From: CAYUCY01 sp964443525
GTDB taxonomy: Bacteria; Pseudomonadota; Alphaproteobacteria; Caedimonadales; Caedimonadaceae
Reading direction: 5' to 3'
Length of the DNA stretch: 12,802 bases
NCBI GenBank assembly: GCA_964443525.1
Contig: CAYUCY010000044.1
Location: forward strand, 1-12,802
Shown one piece after another: positions 6,356 to 12,530 of this stretch. The notes beneath the pieces are model-generated. The model was not told the DNA's origin. It saw nothing but the letters and a program-made list of their open reading frames with translations, and ran no database searches. Within the stretch, counting starts at the first letter, position 1. Every line of letters begins with the position of its first letter. The position numbers and the translations under genes were made by a program.

Positions 6356-8299
6356 GTGTTCAAGCGCCTTCTCATCGCAAATCGAGGTGAAATCGCCTGC
6401 CGAATCATTAAGACGGCACGGCGCCTCGGGATTAAGTCTATCGTCCCATATTCCGAGGCTGATGAGGATGCAAAACATGTGAGGCTTGCGGATGAAGCTT
6501 ATTTCCTCGGTCCCGCACAACCCGCTCAAAGTTACCTGAACATTCCTGCGATCCTCAACCTTGCAAAACACTATCACATCGAGGCGATTCATCCGGGATA
6601 CGGATTTTTAGCAGAAAACGCGGCCTTTGCCAGCGCCGTGAGAGAAGCGGGCTTTGTCTTTGTGGGCCCTCCGCCTGATGTAATTGCATTGATGGGGGAT
6701 AAGCTTAAGGCGAAGAAAGCCGCGCAGGAGGCGGGTGTTACGACGCTGCCCGGGACGGATGAGGCTTTGAAAGATCTTGATACAGCTCTTCTGGCCGCTC
6801 GAGAAATCGGGTATCCGGTTCTCTTGAAAGCAGCTGCCGGTGGCGGTGGAAAAGGCATGCGGGTTTGCCGATCTGAAGAAGAATTAAGGGATTCTATGAG
6901 CTCTACGATTCGAGAAGCAGAAAAGAGCTTTAAAGACGGACGCATTTTCCTGGAGAAGTATATCGAACGCTCGCGTCATATAGAAGTTCAAGTCCTTGGA
7001 GATTCTTTCGGATCTCTTTTTATTTTGGGGGAGAGGGACTGCTCTTTGCAGCGGCGACATCAAAAGATTTTGGAAGAAGCACCGGCGGTTCACTTGTCGG
7101 ACAAAACTAGGCAAGCTCTCTATGAGGATGCGCGTCATCTGGCCAGCCATGTCGGCTATACCTCGGCGGGAACGATCGAATTTATCATGGATGCTCAGGA
7201 AAACTTTTACTTCCTTGAGATGAATACCCGACTTCAAGTGGAGCACCCGGTCACGGAAATGGTATGGGGAATCGATCTGGTCGAACAGATGCTGAGAATC
7301 GCCGCAGGTGAAAAACTTAATCTGCAGGGCTTAAAGTCGAAGGGTCATGCGATTGAGGTGCGTTTGTGTGCAGAAGATCCCGATCTTGACTTTCTTCCCT
7401 CCGTCGGTCGCATCACACGTTATTCTATACCCGAGGAGGAAAAAATCTTTCGGCTGGATTCGGGGGTTGAGGCCGGAGACGAGGTTTCCGTTTTTTACGA
7501 CTCTCTTCTAGCGAAAGCAATTTCCTGGGGAAGGACGCGTGAGGAGGCTTTAGAGACGCTTCAAAATAAACTCAATCAAATCGTTATTCGAGGATTGACT
7601 CATAACGGCTCATTTTTACAAAGGCTTTTAAAATGGCCCGAGGTTTTATCAGGACACCTTCATACGGGGCTCTTGTCGGAGAAAAAGAGGCTGAAGGAAG
7701 CTCCTCTTTCCGAAGAACTCAAAGATGCTTTTTTGGGAGTCGTTCTTGACTGTTACGCGCGATCGGATGGAAAAAACCAGGACTCGAGAGAATTAAGCGT
7801 TCAGTGGGGTGAATCGATTATCCCTCTGCACTTTGAAAGGTTGGGGGAAGAGGTATCGCTTGAGCTTGAAGGCCGCCCCCTCTTTGTGAAGAGGAGACGC
7901 TTTGAATCCCCCCTTCTTTGGGAAGGTGAAGTGAACGGTGTTTTCTATATCTTTCAGGTGGAAAAGCGCGGACTTGTATGGCGGGTCTCCGGATGGGGCT
8001 GGGATGCGCGTCTTAGAATCTATCAAAATCATATGGTTCCTTACCTACCGTTCATGGCAAAGCATGCCTTAGATCAGGAGCATCATTTTCTTCTCTCTCC
8101 CATGCCGGGGAAGTTAATTGAACTCGATTTGGAGGAGGGGCAGAAAGTTAAATACGGTCAGCGTATTGCTGTAATAGAAGCCATGAAAATGGAAAATATT
8201 CTGAGAGCTCCTTTCGAGGGAACCGTTTTATCCATTCATGTCAGGCAGGGGGAAACACTCTCTGCCCATCAAAGAATTGCTGAAATAGCCTCATCTTAG
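6356..8299 (+). CDS. pccA: Propionyl-CoA carboxylase alpha subunit (biotin carboxylase and biotin carrier)
   Basis: This subunit carboxylates its own biotin with ATP and bicarbonate and passes the carboxyl group to PccB. The 647 residues run: biotin-carboxylase N-domain (FKRLLIANRGEIACRI); ATP-grasp domain with the Gly-rich loop KAAAGGGGKGMR (Lys158, Gly162-Gly167) and EMNTRLQVEHP with Glu288, Asn290 and catalytic Arg292; a linker and beta-barrel domain at about 450-570 that contacts PccB; and the biotin-carrier domain from about 580, with EAMKMEN and biotinylated Lys611. A little shorter than the usual 660-670. The GTG at 6356 is the only possible start: an in-frame TGA lies at 6347-6349, and GGGA about ten bases upstream can serve as ribosome site. 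The ATG at 6346 is out of frame. Biotin ligase must be encoded elsewhere. Confidence 0.95.
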   Translation: MFKRLLIANRGEIACRIIKTARRLGIKSIVPYSEADEDAKHVRLADEAYFLGPAQPAQSYLNIPAILNLAKHYHIEAIHPGYGFLAENAAFASAVREAGFVFVGPPPDVIALMGDKLKAKKAAQEAGVTTLPGTDEALKDLDTALLAAREIGYPVLLKAAAGGGGKGMRVCRSEEELRDSMSSTIREAEKSFKDGRIFLEKYIERSRHIEVQVLGDSFGSLFILGERDCSLQRRHQKILEEAPAVHLSDKTRQALYEDARHLASHVGYTSAGTIEFIMDAQENFYFLEMNTRLQVEHPVTEMVWGIDLVEQMLRIAAGEKLNLQGLKSKGHAIEVRLCAEDPDLDFLPSVGRITRYSIPEEEKIFRLDSGVEAGDEVSVFYDSLLAKAISWGRTREEALETLQNKLNQIVIRGLTHNGSFLQRLLKWPEVLSGHLHTGLLSEKKRLKEAPLSEELKDAFLGVVLDCYARSDGKNQDSRELSVQWGESIIPLHFERLGEEVSLELEGRPLFVKRRRFESPLLWEGEVNGVFYIFQVEKRGLVWRVSGWGWDARLRIYQNHMVPYLPFMAKHALDQEHHFLLSPMPGKLIELDLEEGQKVKYGQRIAVIEAMKMENILRAPFEGTVLSIHVRQGETLSAHQRIAEIASS

Positions 8300-8310
8300 A
8301 AGACTGTAAC

Positions 8311-8344
8311 TTTGTATGAGTACGGAATTTGTACGAGTACAGAA
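8311..8344. repeat. 17-bp tandem repeat, two copies
   Basis: TTTGTATGAGTACGGAA (8311-8327) is followed at once by TTTGTACGAGTACAGAA (8328-8344), 15 of 17 bases identical. The second copy contains GTAC-GA-GTAC. It lies just after pccA and about 90 bases before the carbonic-anhydrase-like gene, so it could be a paired operator or a simple duplication; no regulator is indicated. Confidence 0.5.
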
Positions 8345-8435
8345 AAAGGGAAGATGAAGGCTCCTCTTAAGAGTTTATTAAATTTTCCATAGCATTCTTG
8401 AACGCACACACTTTGGGATATGTGGAGAACCGCCG

Positions 8436-8990
8436 ATGATACGTAGTATGGTATTATTTCTTCTTATTTTTTGCCTATCTGAAATATGTATTGCACAAAC
8501 TTTTGATGAAGCCATAAAAAAAGAATCGTTTAAGGTTGAGCCAAGTAAAATAGATCTTGAAAAGACGCATGAGGCTTCAACTCTAGTGATAAGCTGCGTG
8601 GATTTTCGCTTGCGAGACGAGACAGAAAAGTTTTTGCGTGAGCAACTTTACTTGTTGGATGATTATGATGAGATTTCCCTCCCAGGAGCTAGCCTAGCCT
8701 TTGTTGAAAAAAAATATCCTCACTGGGGACAAACGGTTGAGGAAATCATAGGACTCCTCAAAGATCTGCATCATATTAAACGTGTTATTTTTATCGATCA
8801 TATGGGGTGTGGCGCCTATAAATTGATAAAGGGAGAAGAGATTATGAAAACTCCAGATACGGAAAGAGAAGCTCATCGTAAAGAATTTAAAAAGGTACGC
8901 AAAAAGATGAAGCAAAAATTTCCTCACCTTGAGGTGCATACGCTTCTGATGAATTTAGATGGAAAGGTTGAGAACGTCTTTATTCGGTAA
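8436..8990 (+). CDS. Exported beta-carbonic-anhydrase-like protein
   Basis: A 184-residue protein with a likely Sec signal peptide (residues 1-20, Arg3, hydrophobic core, CIA before Gln21). The mature part resembles a small beta-class carbonic anhydrase: CVDFR gives Cys54, Asp56 and Arg58, SLPGASLAF is the glycine segment after the next strand, and IDHMGCGAY gives His122 and Cys125. These are the three zinc ligands and the Asp-Arg dyad of the family, so it may hydrate CO2 in the periplasm. At 164 mature residues it is short for a beta-carbonic anhydrase (usually 190-220), with few residues before the first Cys. Bases used are more A+T-rich than in the pcc genes. The ATG at 8436 has GGAG about ten bases upstream. 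A bidirectional terminator follows. A zinc protein with another activity is the alternative. Confidence 0.75.
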   Translation: MIRSMVLFLLIFCLSEICIAQTFDEAIKKESFKVEPSKIDLEKTHEASTLVISCVDFRLRDETEKFLREQLYLLDDYDEISLPGASLAFVEKKYPHWGQTVEEIIGLLKDLHHIKRVIFIDHMGCGAYKLIKGEEIMKTPDTEREAHRKEFKKVRKKMKQKFPHLEVHTLLMNLDGKVENVFIR

Positions 8991-8997
8991 ACGTCTC

Positions 8998-9069
8998 ATT
9001 AACCTGAGCTGTAGGCAGGGATAAAGTTGATTATGTTAATGCCTCTCCTTGAACACAGTTAGGGTTAAT
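8998..9069. repeat. Long imperfect inverted repeat in the convergent intergenic region
   Basis: ATTAACCTGAGCTGT (from 8998) is nearly complementary to ACAGTTAGGGTTAAT (9055-9069), and inside it AGGCA (9013-9017) pairs with TGCCT (9040-9044). The parts are in the right order for one long imperfect hairpin just after the carbonic-anhydrase-like gene. It may stabilise that mRNA's 3' end. Confidence 0.3.
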
Positions 9070-9130
9070 TTTGAAAGTTATGTCGCAAATTTTTGAAAGG
9101 ATAAATTCAGACTATCTTAAATTTGCATAT

Positions 9131-9161
9131 AAAAAAGCTCGGGAAATTCCCGAGCTTTTTT
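9131..9161. terminator. Strong bidirectional intrinsic terminator
   Basis: A perfect 14-bp stem (9131-9144 with 9148-9161) with a 3-base loop has GCTCGGGA at its core, six A's on the left and six T's on the right. It can end transcription in both directions, serving the plus-strand gene ending at 8990 and the minus-strand mucR ending at 9180. Confidence 0.93.
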
Positions 9162-9179
9162 AAAAGGAAGAAGGATCGC

Positions 9180-9623
9180 TTAAGCGGCTTTTACGTCGGA
9201 TTTACGCTTGCGTCCCAGCCCGATCTTCATGGCAAGGCTGGATCGTTGCTTCGCGTAATTCGGCGCGACCATTGGATAATCCGCAGGAAGACCCCAACGT
9301 TCACGATATTGCTCAGGGGACATATTATAGGCGGTCTTCAAGTGACGCTTCAACATCTTCAATTTCTTTCCGTCTTCAAGACAGATAATATAATCATCAT
9401 GAATAGACTTCTTAACGGGCACAGCCGGTTCCGGACGATCCGTGTTTGCAACGGGATGTCCACCGAGTTCTGCTAAAGATGTATAAACCTGACGAATAAT
9501 CTTTGGAAGATCTGCAACATCTACGCTGTTATTTGAAACATGAGCAGAAACAATATCTGTTGTCATGCTCAGTAGTTCAGTCGTCATCATTTCACTTGTT
9601 GGTTTATTTGAGTTTGCTGACAT
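9180..9623 (-). CDS. mucR: MucR/Ros-family transcriptional regulator
   Basis: A 147-residue protein. MucR/Ros proteins bind A+T-rich DNA and control surface polysaccharide, motility, cell cycle and virulence genes in Alphaproteobacteria. Residues 10-58 are the oligomerising N-terminal region; residues 78-137 are the DNA-binding domain (YIICLEDGKKLKMLKRHL, SPEQYRERWGLP, DYPMVAPNYAKQR, MKIGLGRK). Of the Ros zinc ligands, Cys81 and His94 are present, but the second Cys is Asp84 and the last His positions are Ala98 and Tyr99. Zinc-lacking members are known in the family, so the domain may fold without metal. Its ATG at 9623 follows AGAGAGG. It lies 133 bases after rimI, with its own A+T-rich upstream region, which suits the autoregulation common in this family. 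Confidence 0.92.
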   Translation of the reverse strand: MSANSNKPTSEMMTTELLSMTTDIVSAHVSNNSVDVADLPKIIRQVYTSLAELGGHPVANTDRPEPAVPVKKSIHDDYIICLEDGKKLKMLKRHLKTAYNMSPEQYRERWGLPADYPMVAPNYAKQRSSLAMKIGLGRKRKSDVKAA

Positions 9624-9657
9624 TTTACCCTCTCTTTTTTTCTCGTTATTATGTTAA

Positions 9658-9684
9658 TTTATAAACAATCCACACTATTATCAA
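9658..9684 (-). promoter_or_regulatory. Possible mucR promoter
   Basis: On the minus strand TTGATA (9684-9679, five of six) and TATAAA (9663-9658, five of six) are separated by 15 bases, shorter than the ideal 17. Transcription would begin about 30 bases before the mucR ATG. Other A+T-rich matches exist in this stretch, so the choice is tentative. Confidence 0.3.
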
Positions 9685-9686
9685 TA

Positions 9687-9730
9687 AATTGAATAACGAT
9701 AATCATATACGTTTAATAGAATATTCAATT
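9687..9730. promoter_or_regulatory. Fur-box-like sequence inside a 9-bp inverted repeat upstream of mucR
   Basis: Bases 9692-9710 (AATAACGATAATCATATAC) match the 19-base Fur consensus at 14 positions, including the central GATAATCAT. They lie just upstream of the proposed mucR -35 box. AATTGAATA (9687-9695) and its exact complement TATTCAATT (9722-9730) flank it. Iron control of mucR, or MucR autobinding to T-A-step-rich DNA, are both possible; A+T-richness makes chance matches likely. Confidence 0.3.
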
Positions 9731-9756
9731 CGATAGATCAAGTCTTTTTTTTAAAA

Positions 9757-10215
9757 TTAATTGTTTTTGTATTCAAGGATTAAAGCATCGTCCGTTCTGT
9801 TATCAGAAAAAACGTAGTATTCCTGGCGGATAGAGACGACTTTGAAACCATGCTGTTTATAAATTTTTTGGGCTTTTGTATTGCTTTTTGCAACTTCAAG
9901 GAAGATGTTGTTGACTTTTTTTTCTAAGCAGTCTTCCAAGGTTATTTCCACCAAAGTTGAACCGATTCCTTTGTTTTGATGGTGAGGGTCAACGGCCAGC
10001 GTCATAATTTCGGCTTCTTCGGGAAGAAGACGATATAAGATAAATCCTGTGATCTCCCCGTTTATTTCGCAAACAAGAGTATGAAGAGTCTTATCTTGTA
10101 AAAAGCTTAGAAAAGAGACTTCATCCCATCCTCGATCAAAAGCCCTTTGATGAATGTGTGTAAGGAGAGACGCTTCTTCAAGACAGGCGAGTCGGAAGCT
10201 TAGAGAATGTGTCAT
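9757..10215 (-). CDS. rimI: RimI-type N-acetyltransferase (GNAT)
   Basis: A 152-residue GNAT-fold enzyme that transfers acetyl from acetyl-CoA to an amino group; RimI acetylates the N-terminus of ribosomal protein S18, though many relatives have broader targets. The core reads ITGFILYRL, then EAEIMTLAVDP on the central strands, the acetyl-CoA loop HHQNKGIGSTLVE, and FLEVAKSNTKAQKIYKQHGF, a typical RimI ending. The ATG at 10215 is chosen over an ATG 15 codons upstream (10260): it overlaps the tsaB stop as ATGA and has GGTGAAG before it, while the longer form would overlap tsaB by 49 bases with an unlikely Cys/Pro-rich N-terminus. Next to tsaB, as in many bacteria; RimI and TsaB both act on translation. 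Confidence 0.88.
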   Translation of the reverse strand: MTHSLSFRLACLEEASLLTHIHQRAFDRGWDEVSFLSFLQDKTLHTLVCEINGEITGFILYRLLPEEAEIMTLAVDPHHQNKGIGSTLVEITLEDCLEKKVNNIFLEVAKSNTKAQKIYKQHGFKVVSIRQEYYVFSDNRTDDALILEYKNN

Positions 10216-10814
10216 GGCTTCACCGTTACATCTGGAGGGCGGACATAAAAAGGGTCGCATTGATCCCTGAAATTTGTCGGATTTTGCTCTGCCAAAAGGA
10301 CGAGGTCCCGGGCGGAAGGCTTATAAAACCTTTCACCCCACCCGTCACCTATATGCAGTCCGGGATCGTGAATATCAGAGAGAAGACGCATACAAGGCTC
10401 ATCGATAGCGGCTCCATTAGAATTGAATTTTTGGAAATATTTCTCATCTCGGCGTGATTCAAGGCAGACAAGGATATCCGCTTCTGGTGGATTTTTATCT
10501 CTCAAATAACTTTTGACGGTGAAAGTAAAAGAATCAAGACATTTAAGTGGAGCCCCCGTTGCCAGGTGAAGACCATGCGCTGCGGCAAGTGCGAGTCGAA
10601 TGCCTGTAAAAGAACCCGGGCCCGTCGTTGTCACGATGAGACGCAGATCTTGAAAGGAGAGGCCCGCTTTGTCCATAAGGCCTTCAACTTTAGGCAACAA
10701 TACTTGATCTTGTCCTCGAAGCCCCTGAAAATCATCAATAAAGACGGTATGATGATTCGTCATAAGGGCAAGGGAAAGAGTAAAGTTTGCACACTCAAAA
10801 GCTAAGATCGCCAC
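10212..10814 (-). CDS. tsaB: TsaB, t6A tRNA-modification complex subunit
   Basis: A 200-residue ASKHA-fold protein. TsaB pairs with TsaD (and TsaE) to put the threonylcarbamoyl group on A37 of tRNAs reading ANN codons, including the tRNA-Lys in this window. The N-terminus AILAFECANFTLSLAL is the usual first strand pair, and TTTGPGSFTGIRLALAAAHG is the family signature. It is shorter than the E. coli protein (about 230), losing some of the C-terminal end, as in many alphaproteobacterial forms. The start is GTG (10814-10812) after AAGAGG; no ATG fits. Its stop overlaps the rimI start by four bases, so the two are translated together. Confidence 0.9.
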   Translation of the reverse strand: MAILAFECANFTLSLALMTNHHTVFIDDFQGLRGQDQVLLPKVEGLMDKAGLSFQDLRLIVTTTGPGSFTGIRLALAAAHGLHLATGAPLKCLDSFTFTVKSYLRDKNPPEADILVCLESRRDEKYFQKFNSNGAAIDEPCMRLLSDIHDPGLHIGDGWGERFYKPSARDLVLLAEQNPTNFRDQCDPFYVRPPDVTVKP

Positions 10815-10894
10815 AAAAACCTCTTGAATTTATCCTCAACTCATTACTAAGCTTTTTTTAGGAAGAATTGCAAACTTTTCGTGGAGGTCTACCA

Positions 10895-11464
10895 ATGGCT
10901 CTTGTCGCTGTGAATACCGGTCATCCTTATCTTGTCTTTGATCTGGCATACGCATCTGAAAATAATTTCACGGGACGCAAGATTTATGCTCGAGCCGATT
11001 GCTACCTTCATCAGGAAGCACTCGAGAAACTTTATGTAGCGGCGAAGCTCGGGGGGGCCATCGGTTATAAACTTAAAATCTTTGATGCTTTTAGGCCTTC
11101 CGAGGCCCAATGGAAACTTTGGGATATTTGTCCGGACGAGACGTTTGTGGCGCATCCTGAAAAAGGCTCTCCTCATAGTAGGGGGGCGGCGGTGGACTTG
11201 ACGCTCACAACAATGGATAATCAGGAGCTTGAGATGGGAACGCCTTTCGATGATTTTACCGAGCTTTCATTTCATAAATCGACGAACGTTTCAAAAGAAG
11301 CTCAGCAAAACCGTTTTATTTTGCTCGGCCTTATGACGGCGGCAGGCTGGGACTTTTATGAAAACGAGTGGTGGCATTATCAGCTGTTTAATGCCCGGAC
11401 CTACCCGCTTTTATCTGATTCTGATTTGCCGGTCTCTATGATGAAAGAGGCGGAAGCCGCTTGA
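10895..11464 (+). CDS. ddpX: VanX/DdpX-type D-alanyl-D-alanine dipeptidase
   Basis: A 189-residue zinc peptidase (M15D) that splits D-Ala-D-Ala. The zinc ligands are His94 and Asp101 in PHSRGAAVDLTL and His161 in EWWHY; Glu158 is the catalytic base, and AFRP holds the transition-state Arg. The spacings match VanX (His116, Asp123, Glu181, His184). There is no signal peptide, so it should act in the cytoplasm, recycling D-Ala from cell-wall dipeptide or as a nutrient enzyme as for E. coli DdpX; nothing nearby suggests vancomycin resistance (no VanH or VanA). The ATG at 10895 has GGAGG seven bases upstream; a TTG 27 bases earlier is not needed. Its stop lies three bases from the end of the convergent gene. 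Confidence 0.9.
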   Translation: MALVAVNTGHPYLVFDLAYASENNFTGRKIYARADCYLHQEALEKLYVAAKLGGAIGYKLKIFDAFRPSEAQWKLWDICPDETFVAHPEKGSPHSRGAAVDLTLTTMDNQELEMGTPFDDFTELSFHKSTNVSKEAQQNRFILLGLMTAAGWDFYENEWWHYQLFNARTYPLLSDSDLPVSMMKEAEAA

Positions 11465-11467
11465 TCG

Positions 11468-12397
11468 TTACCTGATTTCTAAAACGGCATTCAAAAGCGT
11501 CAGATAATCTCTGAAAAAACGTCCTGCATATCCCGGAAAACACCCGCCTTCCGTGTTGAGGCCTTCCGGCATAGAGATATGAACAATCATCTGGACGGAG
11601 TTGCGGACCTCATGACCGATTCCGGTTGCAAAGCGAAAATTCGGGTTATTGTTGGCCAAATCCCAAACCCGTGAGAGCAGGGTGGGGACATGTATTCCCG
11701 TTTCTCCATCAAAGGATGTCTTAGCAAGGTGCGCTTCTAGGACTTGAATGGCTTTTTCCGTATTGCTCGAATCACCTTCTTCTCTAAGAATTCTTCTCAT
11801 TTGATCAAATACGGTTACGGGAGGAATATCTTCTCTGGATGGGAGATAACGTTGCCCAACTTCCATCAGTTTTACAAGATTCGGTGCGACAATGGTTTTG
11901 TTAAACACATGAACATCCTTGTCATCGTATAGAAGAGAAGATTTTGCGAGATCGCTCAAAAAGCGGGCATCCTCAACCGATATGAGAATACGGACTTCAT
12001 CTTGACTTAGAGATCGCGCAAGTTCATCGTCTCTTTTTAACAGCTCTTCACGGACTAAAAATTCCCGTGTTAGTCTTTCCTCTTCTCGATGATTTTCCTG
12101 CTTGAGAAATTCTCTCGTCAGTCTTTCTTCTTCTTGTTCTTGTTCTTTTTTTAGAAACTCGTGGGTGCGTCTCTCTTCTTCTTCTCTCAAGAGACGGGGA
12201 GCGGAATTTGAAGAAGGAAGGGAGTACGAGGGAAGAGAGTCAAAAAGCGAATTCCAGAACTGAATCCCCGATTGATCTCCTACTTCAAGGGCGCTCGTTA
12301 AGTTTTGCAGAATTTCTTCTTGGCTCATAAAACTAGCAAATGTTAGGGAAGGTGCCGACAAAAGGAATGCGGTCGAAAGGAATAATTTTTTCATCAT
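11468..12397 (-). CDS. Exported protein of unknown function with three 16-residue Glu/Arg repeats
   Basis: A 309-residue protein I do not recognise. Residues 1-21 form a Sec signal peptide (MMKKLFLSTAFLL..., TFA before Ser22). Residues 73-120 are three tandem 16-residue units, EEERRTHEFLKKEQEQ, EEERLTREFLKQENHR and EEERLTREFLVREELL, with a faded fourth copy after them; they should form one long charged helix or coiled coil. Residues 160-309 look globular, with a single cysteine in GGCFPGYAGRFF (Cys286) near the end. Two starts are possible: ATG at 12397 (four bases from GGAG) or the adjacent ATG at 12394 (seven bases, better spacing). A good promoter lies just upstream. Secreted coiled-coil proteins with a unique C-terminal domain are common in host-associated bacteria, so a role at the cell surface or in a host is possible but unproven. 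Confidence 0.8.
   Translation of the reverse strand: MMKKLFLSTAFLLSAPSLTFASFMSQEEILQNLTSALEVGDQSGIQFWNSLFDSLPSYSLPSSNSAPRLLREEEERRTHEFLKKEQEQEEERLTREFLKQENHREEERLTREFLVREELLKRDDELARSLSQDEVRILISVEDARFLSDLAKSSLLYDDKDVHVFNKTIVAPNLVKLMEVGQRYLPSREDIPPVTVFDQMRRILREEGDSSNTEKAIQVLEAHLAKTSFDGETGIHVPTLLSRVWDLANNNPNFRFATGIGHEVRNSVQMIVHISMPEGLNTEGGCFPGYAGRFFRDYLTLLNAVLEIR
12038..12181 (-). repeat. Three 48-bp in-frame tandem repeats
   Basis: Each unit (12181-12134, 12133-12086, 12085-12038) codes for 16 residues starting EEER and containing T-x-E-F-L. Units 2 and 3 share their first ten residues exactly. Such repeats can change copy number between strains by slippage. Confidence 0.8.
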
Positions 12398-12423
12398 ATA
12401 TCTCCGAAGTTTTTCGTATACAC

Positions 12424-12452
12424 TTTGTATTCTTTAATAGTCGCTTTGTCAA
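12424..12452 (-). promoter_or_regulatory. Probable sigma70 promoter of the exported repeat protein
   Basis: On the minus strand a perfect TTGACA (12452-12447), a 17-base spacer and TACAAA (12429-12424, four of six) precede the gene, with the start of transcription expected about 20 bases before its ATG. Confidence 0.55.
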
Positions 12453-12475
12453 ATTATTAATCTCCGTAGGGTAAT
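12446..12475 (+). promoter_or_regulatory. Possible promoter of the Xaa-Pro aminopeptidase gene
   Basis: TTGTCA (12446-12451, five of six) and GGTAAT (12470-12475, four of six) are 18 bases apart. The -35 box overlaps that of the divergent promoter on the other strand, so the two could compete for RNA polymerase. Confidence 0.3.
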
Positions 12476-12530
12476 GACAGGGAACCTTAAATTCGCTAAG
12501 GTGGTCCAATGTTTATTGATCAAAGGAGAT

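Noticed and set aside
6346..6390. 14-codon frame from ATG at 6346 overlapping the pccA start
   Set aside because: Out of frame with pccA and no attenuator-like features; its ATG is probably incidental to the ribosome-site region.
6164..6592. Minus-strand frame across the two-TM gene and pccA start
   Set aside because: Arg/Phe/Leu-rich translation is the complement of the Lys/Ala-rich tail; it spans two real genes.
10216..10260. Longer rimI N-terminus from ATG at 10260
   Set aside because: It would overlap tsaB by 49 bases, add Cys/Pro-rich residues foreign to the family, and ignore the ATGA junction with a ribosome site.
10868..10894. Upstream TTG start for the dipeptidase
   Set aside because: The ATG at 10895 has GGAGG at ideal spacing and gives the usual family length.
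11996..12040. Ubiquitin-interacting-motif likeness in DDELARSLSQDE of the exported protein
   Set aside because: The conserved Ala and Ser are not at the required positions, and the segment is better explained as a faded fourth copy of the 16-residue repeat.
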